Below are positions 13,945-20,092 of a stretch of 46,268 bases of DNA, piece after piece. The notes under the pieces were generated by a model. That model was given only the letters and a program-made list of their open reading frames with translations. It searched no databases and had not been told where the DNA came from. The stretch's first letter is position 1, and every line of letters starts with the position of its first letter. This DNA is from a virus: the IMG/VR virus record IMGVR_UViG_3300044821_000073, positions 1 to 46,268 of that record; one strand, 5' to 3'. The translations under genes and the position numbers were made by a program.

Positions 13945-13983
13945 TTAGTTGTTTAGCTTAGTCTTTTCTTGGCAAATAGCCAT
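13945..13983 (-). CDS. 12-codon leader reading frame
   Basis: Encodes MAICQEKTKLNN directly after leader repeat copy 2. It could be a leader peptide or the remnant of a gene start copied with its leader. Confidence 0.25.
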   Translation of the reverse strand: MAICQEKTKLNN

Positions 13984-13985
13984 AT

Positions 13986-14005
13986 TCGTTATTCGTTTAA
14001 TTATT
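13986..14005. repeat. Leader direct repeat, copy 2
   Basis: Second copy of the 20-nt sequence at 13686-13705. Confidence 0.7.
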
Positions 14006-14064
14006 AGTTTATTCCGATAGCCGGAGGGCTTACGGAGTTTAACCGGCAGGGCTGATGTTCCGGA

Positions 14065-14265
14065 TTATCCATAGCTCGGATAGTCATTCACCAGCCCATA
14101 CCAGCGCGAGGGGCGCGCGCGGTCGTATATGATCGCCGCGCGCTTAAAATCTTCCGCGCCTTTATCGCGCGTTACCTGTATAAAAACAGGAGAGAGCCTA
14201 TAGGCTGGCCGTCCCCTATAAGCTCACTTCTGCCAACAATAAGAGAATCCGCGCATTAAGTGCAT
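14065..14265 (-). pseudogene. Disrupted or recoded small gene in a GC-rich island
   Basis: The frame starts with ATG at 14265 (3 nt after the upstream stop), meets TGA at 14224-14226 and then stays open to TAA at 14065. The second part, 'VTRDKGAEDFKRAAIIYDRA...WYGLVNDYPSYG', reads like real protein. The +1 frame just before it ('ADSLIVGRSELIGDGQPIGS') also reads like protein and ends at a TAA next to G-TTT-TTA. The simplest reading is a small gene broken by frameshifts. A recoding site is possible because hairpins follow (CGCGC/GCGCG, then GCGCGCGG/CCGCGCGC). TGA is a normal stop elsewhere in this genome. Confidence 0.4.
14115..14143. repeat. Very stable all-GC hairpin
   Basis: GCGCGCGG (14115-14122) pairs with CCGCGCGC (14136-14143) over a 13-nt loop. 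An all-GC 8-bp stem is exceptional next to sequence that is mostly A and T. Confidence 0.6.
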
Positions 14266-14268
14266 TAG

Positions 14269-14436
14269 TTAAATAAGTTTATAAAATTGTAAACTTTTGT
14301 AAAAACCTTGCTTTTGTGGCTTGTTGCCCCAGCAGAATAAAATGCCGATATTGGCAAACGATAACGCTAAGGTTTTAAACCAGCCGCCGCGTATTTGATA
14401 ACCATTTGACCAGTATATTTTTTCGGTTGTATTCAT
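14269..14436 (-). CDS. Small aromatic-rich protein
   Basis: 55 residues from the ATG at 14436 after GGGGAGATAAAT. A hydrophobic middle (about 17-32, 'WFKTLALSFANIGILFCWG') suggests a membrane span. The frame continues upstream to 14583 with a second possible membrane segment, so a 104-residue form is possible. Its ribosome site is part of a hairpin (CCCGC with GCGGG) that could hide it. Confidence 0.5.
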   Translation of the reverse strand: MNTTEKIYWSNGYQIRGGWFKTLALSFANIGILFCWGNKPQKQGFYKSLQFYKLI

Positions 14437-14527
14437 ATATTTATCTCCCCGCAGTTTATGCGCGGGTTTTCTTATTGTTGTATTGCCATGCGGGTTGCAC
14501 GCCTGGGCTTTTTGCCTGTATAAGGCG

Positions 14528-14556
14528 ATTATCACCACTAACAGAATAGAGGGCGG
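14528..14556. repeat. Inverted repeat 1, left arm
   Basis: 29 bp; matches the reverse complement of 14768-14796 at 24 of 29 positions, with the core ATCACCACTA conserved. Together the arms enclose one small gene (14568-14747). Confidence 0.65.
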
Positions 14557-14567
14557 AAGATTAGTTA

Positions 14568-14747
14568 TTAATTTAACTTCCATTCAATATAATTTTGTAG
14601 CAGTCTTTCAAAACTTGATGTATATATTTTTTCCCTATAGGTAAAATCTTCACTATAAGCCCAATTCCCAAACTCTACAATAAACTCCCTATAATCTTCA
14701 AAGCCTAATTTTTTTAACAAAGCTTTATTTACTACTGGCTTATCCAT
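14568..14747 (-). CDS. Small protein in inverted-repeat cassette 1
   Basis: 59 residues from the ATG at 14747 after AAAGGGGATAAT. 'NKALLKKLGFEDYREFIVEFGNWAYSEDF' is helical and acidic. Its leader resembles that of the neighbouring cassette gene (AGGGGAT...AATATGGA). Function unknown. Confidence 0.6.
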   Translation of the reverse strand: MDKPVVNKALLKKLGFEDYREFIVEFGNWAYSEDFTYREKIYTSSFERLLQNYIEWKLN

Positions 14748-14767
14748 ATTATCCCCTTTATAGTTTC

Positions 14768-14796
14768 CGTCCCCTGTTCTGGTAGTGGTGATTATT
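14768..14796. repeat. Inverted repeat 1, right arm
   Basis: Partner of 14528-14556. It ends 2 bp before the left arm of inverted repeat 2, so the two cassettes abut. Confidence 0.65.
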
Positions 14797-14798
14797 TT

Positions 14799-14823
14799 AT
14801 CATACAAGGCAAGGCAAGGCGGG
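14799..14823. repeat. Inverted repeat 2, left arm
   Basis: 25 bp starting ATCATACAAGGC; matches the reverse complement of 15073-15097 at 23 of 25 positions. Confidence 0.75.
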
Positions 14824-14836
14824 CAGTGTTAAGATT

Positions 14837-15052
14837 TTAAACTGTTATCGGATGTAAGGTTGTATATATTTTGTTATCTTTTTTTAACGCTAGGCTTGCA
14901 TTTTTTATTCTGATGTCATTTTTATTCAGCTCATAAAATGCCCTTAACAAATCATTGGCATAATCGCCATATAAGTCAAATAAATCAGGGTCAAAATCTA
15001 TATCTTTGACTGTTATGGCGTTGGTGGCTGTAAAATTTACTATTATATCCAT
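14837..15052 (-). CDS. Small protein in inverted-repeat cassette 2
   Basis: 71 residues after GAGGGGATATAATATAT. Beta-rich start ('DIIVNFTATNAITVKDIDFD') then an acidic helix. Fold and function unknown. Enclosed by 25-bp inverted repeats. Confidence 0.6.
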   Translation of the reverse strand: MDIIVNFTATNAITVKDIDFDPDLFDLYGDYANDLLRAFYELNKNDIRIKNASLALKKDNKIYTTLHPITV

Positions 15053-15072
15053 ATATATTATATCCCCTCATA

Positions 15073-15097
15073 CCCGCCTTGCTGTGCCTTGTATGAT
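15073..15097. repeat. Inverted repeat 2, right arm
   Basis: Partner of 14799-14823. It lies directly upstream of the leader of the cassette 2 gene. Confidence 0.75.
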
Positions 15098-15192
15098 GTT
15101 TTTAAAGTGCTATCGGCTCATGTAGTGCTTTAGCTTGCTAATATAGTTTTGTCGTGCCTGTTTACCTATAGAAGATAAACAGAGCGAAAAAA

Positions 15193-15360
15193 TTATATTT
15201 TTTGGTAGTGGTTGATTTTGTAAGGTGTCTTTGGTGATTGCCTTAGGCAAGAGATTGTGGTGGCTAGTATATGGTTGTGGTCTTGGCTTTTGCAGACGCG
15301 GCCTAAGGTGAGTTCGCGTTCCAGCATAAGTTGCCGGATGTTTTTATCATATTTACTCAT
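15193..15360 (-). CDS. First gene of the leftward operon, small unknown protein
   Basis: 55 residues from the ATG at 15360, about 29 nt after the predicted start of a strong leftward promoter. 'YDKNIRQLMLERELTLGRVCKS' is helical and the C-terminus basic. It could be a DNA-binding regulator, but no HTH is clear. A 7-bp hairpin (CTGTTTA/TAAACAG, 15157-15181) follows the stop. Confidence 0.55.
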   Translation of the reverse strand: MSKYDKNIRQLMLERELTLGRVCKSQDHNHILATTISCLRQSPKTPYKINHYQKI

Positions 15361-15384
15361 ATGGTTTTTTGTTTAATTTTTAAG

Positions 15385-15396
15385 TGTATAGATACA
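15385..15396. promoter_or_regulatory. Palindromic operator candidate
   Basis: TGTATAGATACA: TGTAT and ATACA are perfect inverted arms around AG. It covers the expected start point of the leftward promoter at 15396-15424, a good place for a repressor. Confidence 0.55.
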
Positions 15397-15424
15397 TTGT
15401 AGACGATAATTAAACAGTTGTCAA
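15396..15424 (-). promoter_or_regulatory. Strong leftward sigma-70-type promoter
   Basis: On the minus strand TTGACA (15424-15419), a 17-bp spacer and TACAAT (15401-15396). It drives the leftward operon from 15360. Confidence 0.8.
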
Positions 15425-15681
15425 GGGGAAAATAGCGTTAAAATGGAGATTATTGCTTAAATAAGAGTAAGAAAATTTCTTTTGGCTTAAAAATACAGTA
15501 TAATAATACCTTAGTAACAAACTAGTAAATTAAAATATTATAATGATAGATACATTAAAGAGAGCAAGGTATCAAACGTGAGCGAATTATAATAATCTTA
15601 TAGTGTATTTTTTTTAAGTGATTTTATTATAACATAAAACTTGACAAAACATAGCAGAATATCGTCTAGGAAGCGCATAAG

Positions 15682-15710
15682 GTGACAAAATAACAAATTT
15701 ATGTTATAAT
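15682..15710 (+). promoter_or_regulatory. Rightward promoter candidate
   Basis: GTGACA (15682-15687), 17-bp spacer, TATAAT (15705-15710). It points at the small reading frame at 15725. Confidence 0.55.
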
Positions 15711-15724
15711 AAAGTGAATACTAT

Positions 15725-15877
15725 ATGTACCCAAAAACAAGAAAAAAAAATTGTATATTTTTTATTTTGAATAATGGCATACAGGGTTTACGGCCTAAGG
15801 GCATTGTTTCACTGGTTGCACGGTCTTTTGTCAAGTGTCTTTTAGTTCTATTGGCTTATATAGGCCTTATAGGTTGA
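15725..15877 (+). CDS. Possible small membrane protein
   Basis: 50 residues: a basic N-terminus (MYPKTRKKN), then a hydrophobic C-terminal span ('CLLVLLAYIGLIG'). It has a plausible promoter but no ribosome site, and it could be non-coding. Confidence 0.3.
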   Translation: MYPKTRKKNCIFFILNNGIQGLRPKGIVSLVARSFVKCLLVLLAYIGLIG

Positions 15878-15957
15878 TGCATAACATAAGGTTGTACAAC
15901 AAGGTATAAAAAACATCAACAAATTGTTCTATTTTGCCCTATTGGTAAGTGCCCAAG

Positions 15958-15987
15958 CCCCCCACCCCACCCCCGCCCCACCGCCCG
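15958..15987 (-). other. G-quadruplex-forming tract
   Basis: The minus strand reads GGGCGGTGGGGCGGGGG then TGGGGTGGGGGG: four or more runs of at least four G with 1-nt loops, a textbook quadruplex motif. Confidence 0.7.
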
Positions 15988-16140
15988 TTTTTGCATTACC
16001 GGTGAACTTTTAAAATTTTGAATACCAGTGTCTGGAATTTCCCTAACTTTCAAGCCTTTCCACCCCATACCCATATACCCCACCTCCAGGTACCGGTTAC
16101 TTTTCACCCATAGCCCAGATTCTCCACACCCCCGCATAAT

Positions 16141-16178
16141 AAAAGCCGCAGACGGTAAAATCTACGGCTTTTAAATTT
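16141..16178. terminator. Terminator of the integrase gene
   Basis: AAAAGCCG (16141-16148) pairs with CGGCTTTT (16165-16172), plus an inner AGA/TCT. On the leftward strand a T-tract follows; the A/T flanks make it bidirectional. Confidence 0.8.
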
Positions 16179-16179
16179 A

Positions 16180-16953
16180 CTACGCTCTAATGGCAGTTTT
16201 TTGCTTATTATGGCACTTCATCCACGTCTCTTTTAGCCCCTCCTGCGTCACGTGCGTGTAAACTTCCGTAGTCGCCAGATAAGCATGGCCCAACATCTCT
16301 TTAATCTCTAAAATATTTACTCCATTTCCTAACATTTTCGTCGCCATGGTATGTCTTAGCATGTGCGGCCACACCCTACCCATTCCATTCTTTTTCGATA
16401 ATCGTGTCAGGTGGTACTGCACCATCCTTATGGTCCACACCCTGCCAAATATCAACCCGGGTTTCAGTGTTTTCTTTGTCTCGTCTGAAATCATCACGCC
16501 GCGCTGTTTCTGTCCCTTACCGATAATCACAAAATAATTCGGCACTTCCCAATATTCCTGCCGGCTTACCCACTCCAGTTCCGCTACCCTTACCCCCGTG
16601 TCCAACATGAACCTAATTACCGGTTCAAATTCTTTACTGGCACCCTTTAGTAATGTCGCGACTTGTTCATCCTTCAGGAAATTTACCTGAGCCGGAGTGG
16701 TTTTCAACCGATCATAATAAAGTTTCTTATCAAACATCTTTTTATAAAACGACGCGATGGCTGTGATGTGTAAGTTCACGGTGTTGTTGCCAAGCCCCGC
16801 GCTTTTAAGGTGCGAGATATAATCGGTTGTCCACTTATTTCCTTCCGGAAAAGAACCTTCGTAGTGGTTATATAACCGACTAAGCACGTTTTTATAAATT
16901 TGCTTCGTCCTGTCGGACAACTGCATGCTAACAAACTGGTCTATGAGTTCCAT
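16180..16953 (-). CDS. int: Tyrosine recombinase (phage integrase)
   Basis: 257 residues with a SAM-like core-binding N-terminus (1-88) and a full catalytic domain: Arg122 (TGVRVAE), Lys146 (IGKGQKQR), His197-Leu-Arg200-His201 (PHMLRHT), His223 (LGHA) and the nucleophile Tyr232 (EVYTH). All six residues are in place, so it should be active in integration or in resolving dimers. It is short and XerC/D-like, with no long arm-binding domain. It has its own leftward promoter (16985-17014) and terminator, apart from the early leftward operon. Confidence 0.9.
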   Translation of the reverse strand: MELIDQFVSMQLSDRTKQIYKNVLSRLYNHYEGSFPEGNKWTTDYISHLKSAGLGNNTVNLHITAIASFYKKMFDKKLYYDRLKTTPAQVNFLKDEQVATLLKGASKEFEPVIRFMLDTGVRVAELEWVSRQEYWEVPNYFVIIGKGQKQRGVMISDETKKTLKPGLIFGRVWTIRMVQYHLTRLSKKNGMGRVWPHMLRHTMATKMLGNGVNILEIKEMLGHAYLATTEVYTHVTQEGLKETWMKCHNKQKTAIRA

Positions 16954-16984
16954 ATTGTTGTTATTTAATGTTATTGCTACTTAT

Positions 16985-17014
16985 ATGGTAGCACAACACT
17001 AAACAACCTGTCAA
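16985..17014 (-). promoter_or_regulatory. Integrase promoter
   Basis: Minus strand: TTGACA (17014-17009), 18-bp spacer, TACCAT (16990-16985). Confidence 0.55.
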
Positions 17015-17017
17015 GGG

Positions 17018-17500
17018 CTATGCTTTTTCTAATGCCTCCATACACGCCTTCCAGTTATTATCGTCGATCAGTCTTCCGCTAAAATCTACCGCTGTCTTAT
17101 CTAATATCGCCCTGTGATCCTTAGGAAATCCATCGTCCGCATTCCAATCTTTAATTTCCCCTAATGGAATCCTCTTAATGTTGGTATTTATTAAAACAAA
17201 GCAGCACGAGGTCCCATCAGCGCTCACTTTACCCCCCAGCACTCCGCTACAGTAATCTTCCGGAGACATTTTTTCTAAAGCTAATTTTTCTTCTTCTATT
17301 TTTTTCTTACTTTCTGCGCGCATTTTTAGGGCTTCCGCATACGCCGGGGTCTCAGGGTATGTTTTTTCTCCGTATTCCAGGATTAAGTTTCTTATTCTGC
17401 CGGAAATATCCTCGTCTTCTTGTATTCTGTCGATTATATCGGAGTGTTTCTGATATAATTGAACAGTAATTGACCTGACTACTCTCTTTGTTTTCTTCAT
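17018..17500 (-). CDS. Possible ribbon-helix-helix regulator with coiled coil
   Basis: 160 residues. 'VVRSITVQLYQKHSDIIDRI...SGRIRNLILEYGEK' (7-46) follows the strand-helix-helix pattern of RHH repressors. A charged coiled coil (55-80) and a beta-rich C-terminus of unknown type follow. It is divergent from the VRR-NUC gene, which fits a regulator controlling both directions. It also precedes the integrase. The assignment is tentative. Confidence 0.45.
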   Translation of the reverse strand: MKKTKRVVRSITVQLYQKHSDIIDRIQEDEDISGRIRNLILEYGEKTYPETPAYAEALKMRAESKKKIEEEKLALEKMSPEDYCSGVLGGKVSADGTSCCFVLINTNIKRIPLGEIKDWNADDGFPKDHRAILDKTAVDFSGRLIDDNNWKACMEALEKA

Positions 17501-17527
17501 AGGTTTGTTGTTTAATGATATAAGAAT

Positions 17528-17556
17528 AGTCTAGTGGATAACCGTAGGGTTGTCAA
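17528..17556 (-). promoter_or_regulatory. Leftward promoter of the RHH-like gene
   Basis: Minus strand: TTGACA (17556-17551), 17-bp spacer, TAGACT (17533-17528). Confidence 0.65.
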
Positions 17557-17574
17557 GTATGCTATCCTTATCTT

Positions 17575-17919
17575 ATGGCTAAGTCACCCACTAACCAGAC
17601 GACTAACGACATCCTAAACTTCCTTTTTCAACATCGCATATTCGCCTGGCGGCAGAACTCCGGAGGTATTCCCATGGTCCACGACGGTGCCATTGTCGGT
17701 TTCCGCCCTTCGGGCAAGACCGGACAGCCGGACATTGTGGGAATATTTAATGGCCGCTACCTCGGCATAGAGGTAAAAACAGGTAAGGACCGTTTGTCTG
17801 AAGGTCAAGTTTCGTTCCACCTACAGGCCCGTAAGTCCGGCGCTCTGATTCTGGTGGTTAAAGACTTCCCTGACTTCCTATCCCAGTGGGAAAAGTTATG
17901 CACAGTTGCTAATTCTTAA
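17575..17919 (+). CDS. VRR-NUC domain nuclease
   Basis: 114 residues, essentially one VRR-NUC (PD-(D/E)XK) domain: 'GQPDIVGIFNGRYLGIEVKTGKDRLSEGQ' gives Asp53, Glu66-x-Lys68 and Gln78. Stand-alone VRR-NUC proteins in phages resemble Holliday-junction resolvases and could clear branched DNA before packaging. It stands just upstream of the packaging genes, with little leader. Confidence 0.8.
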   Translation: MAKSPTNQTTNDILNFLFQHRIFAWRQNSGGIPMVHDGAIVGFRPSGKTGQPDIVGIFNGRYLGIEVKTGKDRLSEGQVSFHLQARKSGALILVVKDFPDFLSQWEKLCTVANS

Positions 17920-17934
17920 TCCTTGTGCTATAAT
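17906..17934 (+). promoter_or_regulatory. Late-region promoter
   Basis: TTGCTA (17906-17911), 17-bp spacer, TATAAT (17929-17934) with TGC before it (extended -10). It is the likely start of the packaging/structural operon. Confidence 0.75.
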
Positions 17935-17940
17935 AATCTT

Positions 17941-18017
17941 ATATGCATTACCTGCCAGGAAAATTTAATTTTCTCCAGGCCTAGCCGACGACTTTGTTGT
18001 CGGTATTTTTTATTTTT
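17941..18017 (+). ncRNA. Short leader RNA ending in a terminator (attenuator or small RNA)
   Basis: Right after the promoter there is a long hairpin (CCTG/CAGG enclosing GAAAATT/AATTTTC, 17951-17979). A rho-independent terminator follows: CCGACGAC (17985-17992) with GTTGTCGG (17996-18003), then T-rich sequence to 18017. Transcripts would be about 75 nt unless readthrough occurs, so late genes may be controlled by attenuation or antitermination. Confidence 0.65.
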
Positions 18018-18034
18018 AAGAAAAAGGAGTCACG

Positions 18035-18199
18035 ATGTCAGGTCTCAAGAGAATCATAACCGGTGAGATGTCGGAATCTCCGCGCTCCACCGGCAAAGCT
18101 TACATGGAAGAACAGGGCCGCATGCTCGGTCCCGAGTATATTGCTAACTGCGACGGAGATGAATCCGTCGCTGTCGAGAAAAAAGAAGGAGAATACTAA
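18035..18199 (+). CDS. Small protein of unknown function
   Basis: 54 residues after AAAAAGGAG. 'SESPRSTGKAYMEEQGRMLGPEYI' is polar, and the tail is acidic. First gene after the attenuator. Confidence 0.6.
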   Translation: MSGLKRIITGEMSESPRSTGKAYMEEQGRMLGPEYIANCDGDESVAVEKKEGEY

Positions 18200-18200
18200 T

Positions 18201-18353
18201 TTGCCCTTCAAAAGTAAAGCTCAAAGACGGTACCTATATTCCCAGAAACCCCTACTGGCAGAAGAGTTTTCGCGCCACACACCACGCAACGCCAAACTTC
18301 CACAACATGTAAAAAAGAAATCCCATGCAAGACGAAAATCAGCTGCTAAGTGA
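18201..18353 (+). CDS. Small basic packaging-region protein (TTG start)
   Basis: 50 residues from a TTG with AAGGAGAA upstream. 'PFKSKAQRRYLYSQKPLLAEEFSRHTP' then 'LPQHVKKK' matches a small phage protein type that often precedes terminase genes; its role is unknown. Confidence 0.65.
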   Translation: MPFKSKAQRRYLYSQKPLLAEEFSRHTPRNAKLPQHVKKKSHARRKSAAK

Positions 18354-18696
18354 GTCCCAGAAAATTCTGGACGAGAACATGGATAATCCGGAAGTCAGGA
18401 AAGCTATTTCCGCTAATGCTAAGTATGCGGCTGATGCTTTAGGTTCACTTCTCTACTCCAGGAATGAAAATGTTGTCCTTGCCGCGGCTCGGGATATCCT
18501 TGACCGCTCCGGGTATAAACCGATAGAACGGAAGGATATTACCTCTATGGGTAACCCCCTTAACCCGACTGTAAATATTATTTCCGATGATGAATTAACA
18601 AAGATTTTAGACGCTTATGCCGGTAGAAGAAACGCTATCCCCGGGGAACTTGTCGGGGGAACAGAAAATCCAGGTACTGAAGAAGATATTCTCTGA
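18325..18696 (+). CDS. Terminase small subunit candidate
   Basis: 123 residues, mostly helical with a repeat-like helix pair ('KAISANAKYAADALGSLLYSRNENVVLAAARDILDRSGYKP'), directly before and overlapping TerL by 80 nt. Position, size and the 'AARDILDRSGYKP' phrase, common in small terminase proteins, support the call. No DNA-binding HTH is obvious. Confidence 0.6.
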   Translation: MQDENQLLSESQKILDENMDNPEVRKAISANAKYAADALGSLLYSRNENVVLAAARDILDRSGYKPIERKDITSMGNPLNPTVNIISDDELTKILDAYAGRRNAIPGELVGGTENPGTEEDIL

Positions 18697-20092
18697 GGAT
18701 ATTGAAAGTTTCGGCAGATACTTTTTCCCGCACCACCTGAAGCTTGCCACTCCGGATTTTCACCGGGAGCTGTATGAACTTTATGAAGATAAGACACTGA
18801 CACGTATAGGAATCTGCGCACCCAGGGGGCATGCAAAATCTACAGTCACCGACCTGGTTTACATGGCTTGGGAAATCGTGAATCGAACACAACGTTTTAT
18901 CCTACTGGTATCTGATACCTACTCACAGGCAGCACTTTTTTTAGAAGGTTTAAAAGCAGAGTTTGAAAGTAATGACCGGCTTAAATTATTTTATGGCGAT
19001 TTAACAACACAGAAGTGGAGTGAAGGCGAGATTATTTGTAACGGCATAATGGTAAAAGCAGTTGGTGCCGGCATGAAGGTCCGTGGACTGAAGTTTATGG
19101 AGTCCCGGCCTACTCTGGTTATCTGCGATGATTTGGAGAACGAAGAACTTACTGAAAGCATGGAGCGGCGCGCGAAGCTGGAGCGGTGGTTTAACGCTGC
19201 GGTTATCCCTTCCCTGGATATTAACGGGCGGGTAATAATCATTGGGACAATCTTGCACTACGATTCCCTGCTGGCAAAGATTGTCGGCATTGACCCTCGC
19301 ACACAGGCGACCCTCTACCGCGAATTTGAAAAACGAGTCTACCGCGCGATTAATGACTGGGGCGCGCTCTGGCCGGAGCACCTCTCTATCCGAGACCTGG
19401 ATGTTCTGAAACAGGACTACATGGCTAAGGGCCAGGGGCCTTTGTTCTACCAGGAATACCAGAATGACCCTATCTCAGATGAGAATCGTAAATTTAAGTT
19501 AGAGAAGTTTAAATATTTTTATGAAGAAGAAATCGTCGGAAGACAGTTTAACACCTACATCACTATCGACCGAGCCTACTCGCTTGATAAAACTGCTGAT
19601 GCGACGGGTATTATTGTCAACTCCGTTGACCAAGACAACAACTGGTACATCAGAATGGCTGAACGTTTTAAAGGAACAGAAAAAGATTTAATTGACAAAA
19701 TATTCGGACTTTACTCTTACTTTCATCCCGTAAAATTCGGGATAGAACAGAAAGCCTTTGAGTATACGGTCAAGCCGGCCATGGAAGACGAGATGCGGAA
19801 ACGGAATACGTTCTTTCTAGTTGAAGGTTTAAAAGATTTAGGTAAAAGCAAGGTTGCCAGGATTGAAGGATTAGTCCCTAGGTTTGAGGCAGGTACAGTT
19901 TATTTAAAGCGTGACATGGTCGACTTGATTGACGAGCTCCTAAAGTTCCCGAAAGCGAAACACGACGACCTTACTGACGCCTTGTCATACCAGCTCGAGA
20001 CCGCGGAATCCGCGAATAAAAATACAGCCAGCGTTTTTTACCCATCACGAATAAAGAAAACATCTTATGTCAATCTTAAAAACAGATTTTGA
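18617..20092 (+). CDS. terL: Terminase large subunit
   Basis: 491 residues. ATPase: Walker A 'APRGHAKST' (68-76), Walker B 'PTLVICDDLEN' (165-175) and the coupling motif 'IIIGT' (207-211). RNase H-like nuclease: 'TYITIDRAYS' with Asp318, and 'KHDDLTDAL' near 450-456. It packages phage DNA into the prohead and cuts it. A long overlap with the preceding gene and a 26-nt overlap with the portal gene tie the packaging genes together. Confidence 0.93.
   Translation: MPVEETLSPGNLSGEQKIQVLKKIFSEDIESFGRYFFPHHLKLATPDFHRELYELYEDKTLTRIGICAPRGHAKSTVTDLVYMAWEIVNRTQRFILLVSDTYSQAALFLEGLKAEFESNDRLKLFYGDLTTQKWSEGEIICNGIMVKAVGAGMKVRGLKFMESRPTLVICDDLENEELTESMERRAKLERWFNAAVIPSLDINGRVIIIGTILHYDSLLAKIVGIDPRTQATLYREFEKRVYRAINDWGALWPEHLSIRDLDVLKQDYMAKGQGPLFYQEYQNDPISDENRKFKLEKFKYFYEEEIVGRQFNTYITIDRAYSLDKTADATGIIVNSVDQDNNWYIRMAERFKGTEKDLIDKIFGLYSYFHPVKFGIEQKAFEYTVKPAMEDEMRKRNTFFLVEGLKDLGKSKVARIEGLVPRFEAGTVYLKRDMVDLIDELLKFPKAKHDDLTDALSYQLETAESANKNTASVFYPSRIKKTSYVNLKNRF

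Larger units (their letters stand above)
15361..15724. other. Intergenic control region, divergent promoters
   Basis: No gene is seen on either strand. The stretch is very AT-rich and holds several TATAAT-like boxes on both strands, two copies of a GATACATT element (15391-15398 and 15548-15555) and an inverted repeat of TTATGTTATAATAAA (about 15623-15640 against 15697-15713). It looks like the switch region between leftward early/lysogeny genes and the other strand. Confidence 0.55.
15878..16179. other. Intergenic region next to the integrase, attP candidate
   Basis: No convincing gene. It holds a C-rich tract (15958-15987), pyrimidine-rich sequence to 16137 and the integrase terminator. Phage attachment sites usually lie beside the integrase gene, so the attP core may be here or at 15361-15724; I cannot identify it without the host site. 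Confidence 0.4.

Noticed and set aside
14224-14226. Genome-wide reassignment of TGA (as in Gracilibacteria)
   Set aside because: Several well-supported genes end in TGA (682, 1698, 2881, 6535, 20092, 31722), and long genes use TGG freely, so the standard bacterial code fits.
15916-16137. A 73-codon leftward open frame rich in Gly and Trp
   Set aside because: It covers the quadruplex tract and pyrimidine-rich spacer, has no ribosome site, and its composition follows the G-rich strand.
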